This document shows, in pieces, positions 7,379 to 16,712 of a stretch of DNA of 64,000 nucleotides. Every line of letters begins with the position of its first letter. The stretch's first letter is position 1. The notes beneath the pieces are model-generated. The model did not search any database and had not been told where the DNA came from. It worked only from the letters and a program-made list of their open reading frames with translations. A program made the position numbers and the translations under genes. The DNA comes from a bacterium (lineage in GTDB: Bacteria > JAJVIF01). The stretch covers positions 523,353 through 587,352 of the forward strand of contig JAJVIF010000001.1 in assembly GCA_022072165.1 (NCBI GenBank), given 5' to 3'.

Positions 7379-8149
7379 GTGCTGCTGACGGTGGATATCG
7401 GGAACACCAACATCGTCCTGGGCCTTTTTGCAGGCGATGATCTGGTGACGACCGCCCGGGTGGCGACCGACCCCCAGCGTACGGTTGATGAATATGGGCA
7501 CCTCATTCAGAGCATCCTCGAAACCAAACTCCGTCAGCATGTCCGGGTCACTGGTGTTTCCATTTCGTCCGTAGTCCCCTCCCTGGGCGACACTTTCCGG
7601 GAGTTCAGCATGAGCTGGCTGCGCCAGGAGCCGCTGGTAGTGGGCCCGGGGATCAAAACAGGTCTCGCGATTCGATATGACGATCCCCGCAAGGTGGGAG
7701 CTGACAGGATCGTGAACGCGGTGGCGGGCTACACCTTCTATGGGACGCCGCTCATCCTGGTCGACTTCGGGACAGCGGTCACCTTCTGCGCTCTTTCCCG
7801 GGATCGCACTTACCTGGGCGGAGCGATTTTCCCAGGGCTCCGCATCGCGTTCGATGCCCTCTTCTCCCGGACCGCCCAACTCCCCCGGATGGCCTATCAG
7901 CGGCCGCCGAAAGTCATTGGGGGCTCGACCGCTGAATCGTTGCAGTCCGGGGCGATTTTCGGCTATGCCTCCCTGGTGGATGGGATGGTGCAGAAGTACC
8001 GCCAGGAAATGAAAGAGCCTGAAGCCCGCGTGATTGGAACTGGCGGACTGGCCGCCCTGGTAGCCGGCGCCAGCGAAGAAATGCGCCATGTCGATGAACA
8101 TCTGACCCTCAAGGGCCTCAAAGTCCTCTGGGAAATGAACCGGAATTAG
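7379..8149 (+). CDS. coaX: Type III pantothenate kinase CoaX
   Basis: CoaX phosphorylates pantothenate, the first step from pantothenate to CoA. The 256 residues show the ASKHA-fold P-loop 'VDIGNTNIVLGLF' at the N-terminus, 'GADRIVNAVAGY' in the middle, 'VDFGTAVTFCA', 'GAIFPGL', and 'GTGGLAALV' near the end, all typical of type III enzymes. GTG start with an AGAGG site. Together with panD at the left edge it contributes to CoA synthesis. Length and motifs are normal. Confidence 0.94.
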   Translation: MLLTVDIGNTNIVLGLFAGDDLVTTARVATDPQRTVDEYGHLIQSILETKLRQHVRVTGVSISSVVPSLGDTFREFSMSWLRQEPLVVGPGIKTGLAIRYDDPRKVGADRIVNAVAGYTFYGTPLILVDFGTAVTFCALSRDRTYLGGAIFPGLRIAFDALFSRTAQLPRMAYQRPPKVIGGSTAESLQSGAIFGYASLVDGMVQKYRQEMKEPEARVIGTGGLAALVAGASEEMRHVDEHLTLKGLKVLWEMNRN

Positions 8150-8267
8150 CCCCGCTCAGGGGAGCTTCGAGTTCGCACTCGTAACAAGAGCCCGGATATT
8201 AAGGTGCGCGGAAGCTCCGTGTCTCCTGCCGGTTCCACCGGCCAGTCTGCTAAGGAGAGCGACTGCC
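8150..8267 (+). other. Intergenic region with nested inverted repeats
   Basis: After coaX come CCCC-GCTCA-GGGG, then GGAGCTTC at 8161-8168 and its exact inverse GAAGCTCC at 8211-8218 enclosing a small GAGT-TCGC-ACTC hairpin, then GCCGG-TTCCA-CCGGC. No T-run follows, so it is not a standard terminator. It could be an mRNA leader structure for the next gene or a small RNA. I recognise no known RNA family. Confidence 0.35.
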
Positions 8268-8912
8268 ATGCTCAGTCCAGGCGCTGCCACGACTTCAGCC
8301 GAGCGCTTCGCGTTCTACCCTCTGGGTGACCTGGTCCAAGCGGATCGGGAACCCTGGATGGAATGCCTGAAGGCGTTTTTGGCGGCCACCCAGCTCCTGG
8401 ACCAGGATCCCGCCGAAGCGCTTCAGATTCTCGAAGCGCTGGCGGAAGCTCCCCTGCTCCGGTACCTCTGCTGGACCTGCTCGGCTGATCCGGAGCCCCT
8501 GATGCAGTTTTCAAATGAGCAGGCCTTTGTACTGGAGACCCGGGAAGCCATTCAGTATCAGGCTCAGGAGTTCCTCCAGGCAGCCGCGAACGATCTGGGA
8601 GCTGGGCCCATCGCGCAGCACCAGATCCAGGTCTACTGGAAGCAGCATCAGCACATGATTTTGTCAACCTTCCAGCGCCTCTGTGTACTGTCAGGGCGTG
8701 CGGCGCAGGCCCTGCGGGATGACGAGCAGCGGGAGCACTGGGCACATCGAGCGCTGATGGCCAGCGTCATATTCGGCATTCCGCTCACCGATGAACTGCA
8801 GCAGTTGGCCGAAGGAGATGAGTGGCGAGTCGGGGAACGACCGGTCGCGCTTCGTTTCGCCCGCCGGTGGGAAGCCCTCACCGGCACTTCTATGCGTCTG
8901 AGCCAGGCGTAG
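8268..8912 (+). CDS. Hypothetical protein, mostly helical
   Basis: A 214-residue soluble protein with no signal peptide or membrane segment. It is rich in Ala, Leu, Gln and Glu and looks mainly alpha-helical. 'ATQLLDQDPAEALQILEAL' hints at a TPR-like helical pair near residues 40-60. A good AAGGAG site precedes the ATG. It is followed at 11 bases by the convergent propeller lipoprotein gene. I do not recognise the family and assign no function. Confidence 0.7.
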   Translation: MLSPGAATTSAERFAFYPLGDLVQADREPWMECLKAFLAATQLLDQDPAEALQILEALAEAPLLRYLCWTCSADPEPLMQFSNEQAFVLETREAIQYQAQEFLQAAANDLGAGPIAQHQIQVYWKQHQHMILSTFQRLCVLSGRAAQALRDDEQREHWAHRALMASVIFGIPLTDELQQLAEGDEWRVGERPVALRFARRWEALTGTSMRLSQA

Positions 8913-8923
8913 ATCAGCCACAG

Positions 8924-11659
8924 TTATGGCGGCGCGAGTTTGAGCAGGAAGGCATCGTAGCCTCCCCGGCTCGCCTGAGTCTCAACCCCGGCATCCGGGT
9001 CGAAGTCTACTGTTCCGGAGAACGGACCAGTGACATAGGTATTGCCGGTCCCATCCACGGCGGTGCTGCTCCCCCAATTCGCAGCCGTGCCGCCAAAAGT
9101 GGCTACCCAAGCAAAGTTTCCGCTTGCGCTAAGCTCAAGGAGAAAGGCGTCGTAACCGCCCTGACTGCTTCTTTCAGTAACTGCCGCGCCGGGATCGAAG
9201 TCCACAGTCCCTTCGAACCATCCTGTTACTCGTGGATTATCTGCAGGATCCAGGGCTACACCTCGACCCTCATCCCAACCCTCCCCCCCCCAGGAGGCAA
9301 CCCATCGGAAACTCCCGTCGGGAGCAAGCGCCAGTAGATAGGCATCAGGAGAGCCATCCTGGCTAGTCTGTTGGACGACCCCCGCTGAGGGATCGAAGTC
9401 AACGGTGCCTGCGAATGAACCAGTGGCAAAGGGCTGCCCCAGGGAATCCAACGCTACGCTCACACAGTTATCAAACTCTGTGCTTCCCCAGGTAGCCACC
9501 CAGCGAAACGCACTCGTTGAGTCGAGACTGAGCAGGAAGGCATCTACGTTTCCATTCGATGCTCGACTCTCCACTCCGGCGCCCGGATCGAAGTCTGTCA
9601 GGCCATCGAATTCTCCGGCGATGTACAGGTTACTTTCCCCATCGACTGCCAGGTCCCAGGTCCCTTCCAGGTCGGTTCCCCCCCAGGTGGCGACCCAGCG
9701 GAAACCCCCAGCGGCATCGAGCGACAGCAGGTAGCAATCATTATTGCCAGTACTGGAACGCTCCTCCACCCCCGGACCAGGGTCAAAATCAGCCGTCCCG
9801 GGAAAATTGCCAGTCACGTATACGTTGTGATCCGGTCCAACAACCACGCTATTGCCTACAATCCGGGCAGGCCCGCCCCAGGCGGCAACCCAGCGAAAGT
9901 TTCCTGTCGAATCAAGCGCCAGCAGATACGGATCATCGCTGCCAATGCTGGTTCTGAGTGCTTCGCCCGGACCAGGATCAAAGTCCACTGTCCCGCGAAA
10001 GAATCCAGTGACATAGGGATTGCCTGAAGCGTCTAGCGCCACGTCGAGGCCTTCGTCCCGACTGGTGGTCCCCCAGGTCGCTATCCATCGGAATGCCCCA
10101 GCTGGATCAAGTGCCAGCAGAAAGGCATCGACTAACCCCTGACTGGTACGGTTCTCCACTCCTGGACCAGGATCGAAGTTGACTTCACCCTCAAAAATGC
10201 CTGTGGTGTAGGAGTTTCCAAACTCGTCAACCGCGACGCTTTTTCCTTCCTCCCAGCTGGAACCACCCCAGGCGGTAACCCATTGAAACTGTCCGGTAGA
10301 CACAGCAGATCGGACCGGTATGGTCACTGCCTGATAGCGCGAGGAAGCTTCATATGAAGCTGGCGCAGCCATCACTTCCAGCGCTTCGTCCAGCAAAATC
10401 AAGGCTGCTGGTGCACTGTCCTGCTCATCCCGTATGCGAATGAGTCCCTGGACTTCGAGAATTTCTCCCGGCGGTACAGTGACTGTGCCGCTGAGATTTT
10501 GCACAGCGATCGGAAAGGTGACGAACTGATCGATCGCTCCGGAAACTTCGAAGGCCCCCGAGACTGGAAAGCTTGTTGCAGCGAGGTCCGGAAAGCTGGC
10601 ACTGACACCTTGCGGCCGCGAACTTTGCCGGATTGCCGTGGGCTGCGCGGGATCGGGAAACGTTGTGGCGACAGGAGCAGAACTGTCCCAATCCAGCACC
10701 TGGACTGACAGCATGGCTGTTTGAGCAGGATCGCTTTCGCTCACCTCCCCGGCGACCGAAACGGTGATGCGTTGCAGATCGCCGGCAGCTTCAGGCAGGT
10801 AATACCGGAGCGCTCCAGGCTCGCCCGGTTGCGGCAATCGGTTTGCACGCTTCTCACTGGGAGTGGTTCCGCCCCGAGGATCCATGTACTTCGCGAGCAG
10901 CACCACGACCAGTGGGGATGGCGGCGCACTCACACCCCTGACGGTAATCTGCTGCGTGGCACCTTGCGGGAAGACGTCATACCCTGTCGGTGCGAGGAAG
11001 TCAGTTTCTTCCCAGCTGGAGGTTCCATAGTTCCCGGCGGGATGTGGTGGGGGATCGGGAGTGATGAGGCGGTAGGGGAAAATGTTGCTGCTGGTAATCC
11101 CCAGTCTCGGCAGATCCACCAGCGGGCCGATCTGGCGGTATCCATCGGGATCACGTATCAGGTTTAAGTCCCCTGTCACCGATCCGCCAAAGAAGCTACT
11201 GGTACCATTCGTCAGAAACACACACTGGAGATCGAACAGAAACAGGTCCAGTCGCTTTTGAGAAGTCGCTGGTGGAAGAATGTCTTCCGGCATTGCAAAG
11301 GGATGCGTAAACTCCAGCGTATAGTCAACGTCACCGTTCGGAGCAGGCGCAGTGCTGACCAGCGTCAGGCTGTTACGGTCGAGAAAAGGACGGATTGACA
11401 GCAGATAGACGTCCCCCTGAGTTGCCGCGTTTTCTCGGAGAGGTACCAATTCTGGTTGCTCCCTGGAAGAGCTCGCTGGGAGCAATTGATAAGCGCCCAG
11501 CACTCCTTCGTGCATCCCATTTGGATGGACCCGTAGTGGCCAGATAGCAGGATTAGCCTGAGTCAGAGAGAAAGGTGGTGAGGCCTGCTGGGGACCGTTT
11601 GCTCCATTACATGCGCTGAGAACCACCAGAGCGATCAGCAATGCGCAGGGATACAGCAT
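8924..11659 (-). CDS. Large lipoprotein with seven SBBP beta-propeller repeats
   Basis: A 911-residue secreted lipoprotein with signal peptide and lipobox 'LSAC' (Cys near residue 17). Residues 25-450 form a module shared with the two giant lipoproteins at 46-52 kb, with landmarks 'HPFAMPEDI', 'KRLDLFLFD', 'FPYRLITPD' and 'GYDVFPQGATQQ'. From about residue 456 to the end there are exactly seven repeats of about 65 residues of the form 'F(R)WVATWGG...DEG..VALD..GN.YVTG.F.GTVDFDPG', the SBBP type, which should close a seven-bladed propeller. GGAGG precedes the ATG. Probably anchored at the cell surface. Ligand unknown. Confidence 0.88.
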   Translation of the reverse strand: MLYPCALLIALVVLSACNGANGPQQASPPFSLTQANPAIWPLRVHPNGMHEGVLGAYQLLPASSSREQPELVPLRENAATQGDVYLLSIRPFLDRNSLTLVSTAPAPNGDVDYTLEFTHPFAMPEDILPPATSQKRLDLFLFDLQCVFLTNGTSSFFGGSVTGDLNLIRDPDGYRQIGPLVDLPRLGITSSNIFPYRLITPDPPPHPAGNYGTSSWEETDFLAPTGYDVFPQGATQQITVRGVSAPPSPLVVVLLAKYMDPRGGTTPSEKRANRLPQPGEPGALRYYLPEAAGDLQRITVSVAGEVSESDPAQTAMLSVQVLDWDSSAPVATTFPDPAQPTAIRQSSRPQGVSASFPDLAATSFPVSGAFEVSGAIDQFVTFPIAVQNLSGTVTVPPGEILEVQGLIRIRDEQDSAPAALILLDEALEVMAAPASYEASSRYQAVTIPVRSAVSTGQFQWVTAWGGSSWEEGKSVAVDEFGNSYTTGIFEGEVNFDPGPGVENRTSQGLVDAFLLALDPAGAFRWIATWGTTSRDEGLDVALDASGNPYVTGFFRGTVDFDPGPGEALRTSIGSDDPYLLALDSTGNFRWVAAWGGPARIVGNSVVVGPDHNVYVTGNFPGTADFDPGPGVEERSSTGNNDCYLLSLDAAGGFRWVATWGGTDLEGTWDLAVDGESNLYIAGEFDGLTDFDPGAGVESRASNGNVDAFLLSLDSTSAFRWVATWGSTEFDNCVSVALDSLGQPFATGSFAGTVDFDPSAGVVQQTSQDGSPDAYLLALAPDGSFRWVASWGGEGWDEGRGVALDPADNPRVTGWFEGTVDFDPGAAVTERSSQGGYDAFLLELSASGNFAWVATFGGTAANWGSSTAVDGTGNTYVTGPFSGTVDFDPDAGVETQASRGGYDAFLLKLAPP
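8927..10291 (-). repeat. Seven tandem protein-level repeats of about 195 bp
   Basis: Each unit encodes about 65 residues beginning 'F-x-W-V/I-A/T' and containing 'DFDPG' or a close variant. The seven units diverge at DNA level but align along their full length and run to the stop codon. Confidence 0.85.
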
Positions 11660-11799
11660 GCAGCGCGGCCTCCAGACCAGCCAAGTCAGCCCAGTATTGG
11701 GGAGATGCCAGGCATTTTAAGCGAAGCGCTGGGCTGGGGACAGAAGCTCTCGTGATTTTCCATTCGACCCGTCTCGATACGCGGCCTCTGCAAGATCAG

Positions 11800-11805
11800 T
11801 ACACT
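11800..11805 (+). promoter_or_regulatory. -10 box TACACT before dus
   Basis: TACACT ends 11 bases before the dus ATG and no Shine-Dalgarno sequence is visible, so the leader would be only a few bases long. Confidence 0.4.
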
Positions 11806-11816
11806 TAACCGGAATC

Positions 11817-12854
11817 ATGCCCCGTAGCAGCGCGCTCATCACAGACCTGACGTCCCCACATCCAACGCTGGTCCCCGCGCCACTGGCGGGTTACACCGAC
11901 CATCCCTTCCGGAAAATCCTGCGTCGCAACGGCTCCCGGCATGTCTTCATGGCGTGGGTCTCCAGTCACGGCATGGACCGCAATCCGGAGTACCTTGCTA
12001 AGATTCAGCGCGACTTCGCTGATGATGCCGAAACTAATGTCCAGATTTTCGGGAATGACCCCGGCCTGATGGCACAGGCGGCCCAGGTCCTCACCGAACT
12101 GGGCGCGGCACAAATCGACATCAACATGGGCTGCTCGGTGAAAAAAGTCTGGCAGGCCCGCACGGGTTCCCTGCTCCTGACCCAGCTCGAGAACGCACGA
12201 GCCATCCTCAAGGCTGTCGCAGGGGCGGTCCCGGTGCCGGTGAGCCTGAAGACCCGCATCGGCTGGTGTGCCGGCGGCGACGAAGGCCTGCGGCTGTGTC
12301 TGGAAGCGCCGGACCTGGGCATCAGCGCAGTCACCCTCCACGCCCGATATGCAAAGCAGGGATTTCGGGGTGTCGCCGACTGGTCGCAGATTGCTTTTCT
12401 CAAGGATCGACTGCCCATCCCCGTCATGGCCAATGGGGATGTCACGGATGGCCCCTCAGCGCGCGCCTGCTTTGAAGCGACCGGGGCCGACGGCATCATG
12501 ATTGGGCGTGCCCAAATGGGGAATCCATGGGTCTTTGGACAAATCGCACACTATCTGGCGACTGGTCAGCCAGCCCCCCCTCCCTCCTGGGAGGAACGGA
12601 TCGACACGGCCCGGGACCATCTGAGCTATATGGTGGCGTTTTATGGCGATGACCGCGGGACCCGGGAGTTCCGGAAGCACCTGGTGAAGTACCTGCACGG
12701 GATTCCCCATGCCGCAGCGGTCAAGCAGCAGATTCTGGAAATGCCCGACAGTGAGTCGGTGACCTGGGTGCTGCAGAACTTCCGGGCGCGACTTCAGGCC
12801 CTTCCCGCGACCACCACAATTACCCCAACTCCAGCGGGCTCCCTGCAGCACTGA
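11817..12854 (+). CDS. dus: tRNA-dihydrouridine synthase
   Basis: A flavoprotein that reduces uridines in tRNA D-loops. The 345 residues show 'LVPAPLAGYTDHPFRKIL' near the N-terminus (FMN site), 'IDINMGCSVKKVWQ' with the catalytic Cys (the usual Pro after Cys is Ser here), 'VSLKTRIGW', 'VTLHAR', 'IPVMANGDV' and 'DGIMIGRAQMGNPWVF'. The subtype (DusA, B or C) cannot be set with confidence; the pattern is closest to DusB-like proteins. Followed by thiolase on the same strand, which has its own promoter. Confidence 0.93.
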   Translation: MPRSSALITDLTSPHPTLVPAPLAGYTDHPFRKILRRNGSRHVFMAWVSSHGMDRNPEYLAKIQRDFADDAETNVQIFGNDPGLMAQAAQVLTELGAAQIDINMGCSVKKVWQARTGSLLLTQLENARAILKAVAGAVPVPVSLKTRIGWCAGGDEGLRLCLEAPDLGISAVTLHARYAKQGFRGVADWSQIAFLKDRLPIPVMANGDVTDGPSARACFEATGADGIMIGRAQMGNPWVFGQIAHYLATGQPAPPPSWEERIDTARDHLSYMVAFYGDDRGTREFRKHLVKYLHGIPHAAAVKQQILEMPDSESVTWVLQNFRARLQALPATTTITPTPAGSLQH

Positions 12855-12860
12855 GACTGC

Positions 12861-12866
12861 TAGAAT
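12861..12866 (+). promoter_or_regulatory. -10 box TAGAAT before thiolase
   Basis: GCTAGAATCC, 61 bases before the thiolase ATG. No convincing -35 box is seen. Confidence 0.45.
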
Positions 12867-12927
12867 CCCGTCGGAACTGCTTTGCCCGTGCCGTTCCCAC
12901 CGCGCCATCGAAGGAGCCAGCACCGCC

Positions 12928-14169
12928 ATGCCTGAGGTCGTCATTGTCGCCGCCAAGCGGACTCCCATCGGACGTTTCCTGGGGGGGCTCGCGCCACTCT
13001 CCGCGACTGATCTGGGGGCCATCGCGATCCGGGGAGCCCTGGAGTCCATCGGCCTCGACCCGACTGAAGTGAACGAAGTGGTCATGGGGAATGTGATCTC
13101 GTCCGGGGTCGGACAAGCTCCGGCTCGCCAGGCGGCAATCAAGGCGGGGATTCCACCGCATCGATCGGCGTACACGATCAACATGGTCTGCGGTTCAGGA
13201 CTCCAGGCGGTTAACCTGGCGTATCAAAGCATCAAAGCGGGCATGAACCAGGTGGTAGTGGCGGGGGGGATGGAATCGATGTCCAATACCCCCTATTTGC
13301 TGCAAGGCGACAAGGCCCGAACCGGGTACCGCCTCGGCAATGGGCAGCTCCTTGACAGCATGGTGGCCGATGGTCTCACCGATGCCTACCTCGGCATCCA
13401 CATGGGCGAAACCGCTGAGCGGGTTGCCGACAAATACCACGTCTCCCGGGAAGACATGGACCGCTTTGCGGCGGATTCCCAGGCCAAGGCAGTCGCTGCC
13501 ATCGCGGCGGGACACTTCAGGCAAGAGATTGTTCCGGTCACTGTTAGCTCCCGCAAAGGCGATGTCACCATCGACACCGATGAGGGACCGCGCGCTGATT
13601 CCACGTTCGAGTCACTGAGCGCGCTGCGACCTGTGTTTCGCCGTGAAGGGGGACGTGTCACTGCCGGAAATGCCCCGTCGACCAATGATGGAGCCGCCGC
13701 CGTGGTGGTCATGAGCGATACCCGGGCTCAGGAACTGGGATTGACTCCCCTCGCCCGCATCAAAGATGCGACTGTCGGCGGGGTCGAGCCGGAATGGGTC
13801 CTGATGTCGCCGGTAGTCACCGTGCAGCGGCTCATCGACGAGCGCGGCTGGGATCTCAAGGACTTCGACCTGGTGGAGCTCAACGAAGCTTTCGCGGTCC
13901 AGGCGGTGGCGGTCATCCGGGAACTGGGGCTGGACCCGGCAAAAGTCAATGTGAATGGCGGGGCGGTCGCCCTGGGACACCCCATAGGATGCTCCGGTGC
14001 CCGCATCCTCACGACGCTTCTCCATGCGCTCCAGCAGCGTCGGCTGAAGACCGGACTGGCGACGCTCTGTCTCGGCGGTGGCAACGGGGTCGCCCTCGTG
14101 ATTGAAAATCTCCAGGCGGGTCAGGTCCCGGCCACGAGTGCCGCCAGTAGTGCGAGCGCTTCGGGATAG
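12928..14169 (+). CDS. Acetyl-CoA acetyltransferase (thiolase)
   Basis: This 413-residue protein is a degradative/biosynthetic thiolase that joins two acetyl-CoA into acetoacetyl-CoA or cleaves the product. Key residues are visible: nucleophilic Cys in 'NMVCGSGLQAV' (about residue 89), 'NEAFAVQAV', His in 'GGAVALGHPIGCSGARI' and the second Cys in 'LCLGGGNGVA'. The start is supported by GAAGGAG. No other beta-oxidation or PHA genes adjoin it, so the pathway (fatty acid, butyrate or mevalonate) is open. The short Ser/Ala-rich C-terminal tail is unusual. Confidence 0.93.
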   Translation: MPEVVIVAAKRTPIGRFLGGLAPLSATDLGAIAIRGALESIGLDPTEVNEVVMGNVISSGVGQAPARQAAIKAGIPPHRSAYTINMVCGSGLQAVNLAYQSIKAGMNQVVVAGGMESMSNTPYLLQGDKARTGYRLGNGQLLDSMVADGLTDAYLGIHMGETAERVADKYHVSREDMDRFAADSQAKAVAAIAAGHFRQEIVPVTVSSRKGDVTIDTDEGPRADSTFESLSALRPVFRREGGRVTAGNAPSTNDGAAAVVVMSDTRAQELGLTPLARIKDATVGGVEPEWVLMSPVVTVQRLIDERGWDLKDFDLVELNEAFAVQAVAVIRELGLDPAKVNVNGGAVALGHPIGCSGARILTTLLHALQQRRLKTGLATLCLGGGNGVALVIENLQAGQVPATSAASSASASG

Positions 14170-14294
14170 CCCACCCCGACAAGGGGACAGATCATCGTTG
14201 GCAACGCCATCCACGCAGTCAAAGCGAGGTAAGTTCATGTAGCGTTTGACTACACCCCATTTCTGGGACCTCCAGGAGACAGGAGAAAGGCTGG

Positions 14295-14300
14295 TACGCT
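14295..14300 (+). promoter_or_regulatory. -10 box TACGCT before rel
   Basis: GGTACGCTTA, 19 bases upstream of the rel ATG, implying a very short leader. AGGA lies 9 bases before the start codon. Confidence 0.4.
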
Positions 14301-14319
14301 TAGTGCAGGACTGACGACT

Positions 14320-16680
14320 ATGACTGACTCGGCATCACATCAGGCAGCTGCTCCCGACCCGGGTACCTCTGACCCGGATCAAACCTCCGGGCCCTCCAAT
14401 GGGGTCCACAAGCACAAAAAGAAAATTGATGCAGCGCAATTTGAGGTCTCAACAGAGATCGACCTCTGGGATCCCCAGCATCCCCTCCCTCCGATGCTCA
14501 CGCAGCTCATCGACAACCTGGTCCGCTTCGGTGTATCCACCGCTGATCAGGAGCTCGTGGTTGCGGCCTTTCGCTACGCCGCCGAAAAACATCGCAAGCA
14601 CATCCGCAAGGATGGGACCCCGTATATCTTTCATCCCCTGGAAGTGGCGAAGATCATCTCCGACTACATCGGAGATCCCGAAATGCTGGCGGCCGCGATC
14701 CTGCATGACACCCTGGAGGACTGCAAAGACGAAGGAGTGACCTTCGATGAGTTGTCCAGCCGGTTTACGCCTGATGTCGCCCGGATGGTCGATGGGGTGA
14801 CAAAACTCTCCAAAATGCAGGCAACCGATGCCACCGAACGGATGGCAGAGAGCACCAAGAAGATGCTCTATGCCATGGCGCAGGACATCCGGGTGCTGCT
14901 GATCAAGCTCGCCGATCGCCTGCACAACATGCGGACACTGGAGCATCTCCGGCAGGAACGACAGCAGGCGATCTCGCAGGAAACCCTGGACTTCTATGCT
15001 CCCCTCGCCCACCGGCTTGGTATGCATCGCCTGAAATCAGAACTCGAAGATCAGGCGTTCAAGTACCTCTTCCCGACCGATTACAGGCAATTGTCGGAGC
15101 AGGTCGCCATGAAGCGGGGGGACCGGGACCGGATCATTACGGAAGCGGTTTCAGCGGTCAAAACCCTTCTCAATGAAAGGGGTATCGCCTGCTCGGTGAA
15201 AGGAAGGGCGAAGCATCTCTACTCCATCTGGAAAAAGATGGAGCGGGATGCCCTCACCTTCGACCAGCTGTATGACCTCTACGCCCTTCGGGTGGTGATC
15301 GCTGGTGATGACGAAGGCGACTGCTATCGGGTGCTCGGACTGATTCATGCGGTCTGGCAGCCGATTTATGAAAAGCTCAAGGACTACATCGGGCGTCCGA
15401 AGTCCAATGGCTATCAGTCGCTGCATACCGTGGTCATCGGACCGGAAGGACGTCCGCTGGAAGTCCAGATCCGGACGGAGAAGATGGATAAGCTGGCGGA
15501 GTACGGCATCGCGGCGCACTTTCTCTACAAGGAAAACCGGGGTGGATTCTCGGAAATCGATCAGAAGCTGAACTGGCTCCGCAATCTCCTCGACTGGGAG
15601 CAGGAAGAACAGCCAGGGGCCGAGAAGTACATGGAAGGGCTCAAAACCAACCTCATCACCGAGGAGGTCCTGGTCTTTACTCCCAAAGGGGACGTCATGT
15701 CGTTACCGGTGGGGTCGACCCCCATCGACTTCGCGTTCCATGTGCATACCGATGTCGGGTACTCCACACGCCAGGCGATGGTGAACGGTAAGGTCGTTCC
15801 GCTGAACACCCGGCTCAACAATGGCGACATCGTCGAGGTTTTCACCAAGAAGGGGGCGAAAGCGCCCTCCCGCGACTGGCTCAGCTTTGTGAAGTCGGGT
15901 CGCGCGGCCAGCAAAATCAGGGCGTATTACAAGAAGCTCGATTTCGATGTCAATGTGGCGAGTGGCAAGGAGGATCTCGCTAAAGAAGAAAAGCGCGCCG
16001 GGCTGGTGAATCTCCGGCTCCTGTCCGAAGCGAGCCTGCGCAAGCTCCTGCCAGATCTCGAACTCAAGAATCTGGAGAGTCTGTATGCCGCCGTGGGGCG
16101 CGGGGACATCTCCCCCAAGCAGGTGGTCGACCTCCTGCGCCAGCGGTACATCAAGGAACTGAAGTCCAGGCAGAGTGTTGCGAAGTCTGAGGGGATTACG
16201 AGCCGTATTTCGCTGGCCGGCACCGCTGGTTCCTTCGGTGTCATCATCGATGGACTCGCCGACCTCACCATCCATCTGTCGCGTTGCTGTATGCCGGTCC
16301 ATGGCGACCCCATCGTGGGGTATGTGACGAAAGATAAAGGGGTCGCGATCCACCGGGCGGAGTGCCACACGATTCAGAGCCGTCAGATTGAAGAAGGTCG
16401 TCTCCTGCCTGCCCAGTGGAGTGAAAAGCCGATGGCTGTGTTCCTCGGCTCGCTGGACCTCTGGGTCCTCGACAGGGTCGGACTCCTGAGCGATGTGACA
16501 GCCACAGTCGCCGATGCCCAGGTGAGTGTCGCGGGTCTGAAGATTACGCTGGCCAAAGATAAAACTGCGCGGATGCGACTCCGGGTCCAGGTCCGAAGTG
16601 TCGAGGAACTGCAGCGAGTCCAGCGGCGTCTCTTACGGATCCCGGATGTCCTGGAAGTCAAACGGGCGACCGGCATGTAG
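14320..16680 (+). CDS. rel: (p)ppGpp synthetase/hydrolase (RelA/SpoT family)
   Basis: Makes and degrades the stringent-response alarmone. The 786 residues follow the long RSH layout: a hydrolase HD domain with 'GTPYIFHPLEVAKI' and 'AAAILHDTLEDC' (about residues 90-230), a synthetase domain with 'YDLYALRVV' and 'YIGRPKSNGYQSLHTVVIG' (270-390), a TGS domain 'VFTPKGDVMSLPVGSTPIDF' (about 450-515), and a C-terminal ACT domain. The intact HD motif suggests a bifunctional enzyme. The first 35 residues are a Pro/Ser/Asp-rich extension. It stands alone under its own promoter. Confidence 0.96.
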   Translation: MTDSASHQAAAPDPGTSDPDQTSGPSNGVHKHKKKIDAAQFEVSTEIDLWDPQHPLPPMLTQLIDNLVRFGVSTADQELVVAAFRYAAEKHRKHIRKDGTPYIFHPLEVAKIISDYIGDPEMLAAAILHDTLEDCKDEGVTFDELSSRFTPDVARMVDGVTKLSKMQATDATERMAESTKKMLYAMAQDIRVLLIKLADRLHNMRTLEHLRQERQQAISQETLDFYAPLAHRLGMHRLKSELEDQAFKYLFPTDYRQLSEQVAMKRGDRDRIITEAVSAVKTLLNERGIACSVKGRAKHLYSIWKKMERDALTFDQLYDLYALRVVIAGDDEGDCYRVLGLIHAVWQPIYEKLKDYIGRPKSNGYQSLHTVVIGPEGRPLEVQIRTEKMDKLAEYGIAAHFLYKENRGGFSEIDQKLNWLRNLLDWEQEEQPGAEKYMEGLKTNLITEEVLVFTPKGDVMSLPVGSTPIDFAFHVHTDVGYSTRQAMVNGKVVPLNTRLNNGDIVEVFTKKGAKAPSRDWLSFVKSGRAASKIRAYYKKLDFDVNVASGKEDLAKEEKRAGLVNLRLLSEASLRKLLPDLELKNLESLYAAVGRGDISPKQVVDLLRQRYIKELKSRQSVAKSEGITSRISLAGTAGSFGVIIDGLADLTIHLSRCCMPVHGDPIVGYVTKDKGVAIHRAECHTIQSRQIEEGRLLPAQWSEKPMAVFLGSLDLWVLDRVGLLSDVTATVADAQVSVAGLKITLAKDKTARMRLRVQVRSVEELQRVQRRLLRIPDVLEVKRATGM

Positions 16681-16695
16681 CGGAAAGTCCCCGTG

Positions 16696-16701
16696 TACTA
16701 T
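16696..16701 (+). promoter_or_regulatory. -10 box TACTAT before the methyltransferase gene
   Basis: TACTAT ends 11 bases before the ATG at 16713. There is no Shine-Dalgarno sequence between them. Confidence 0.4.
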
Positions 16702-16712
16702 CTCCCCCCGTA

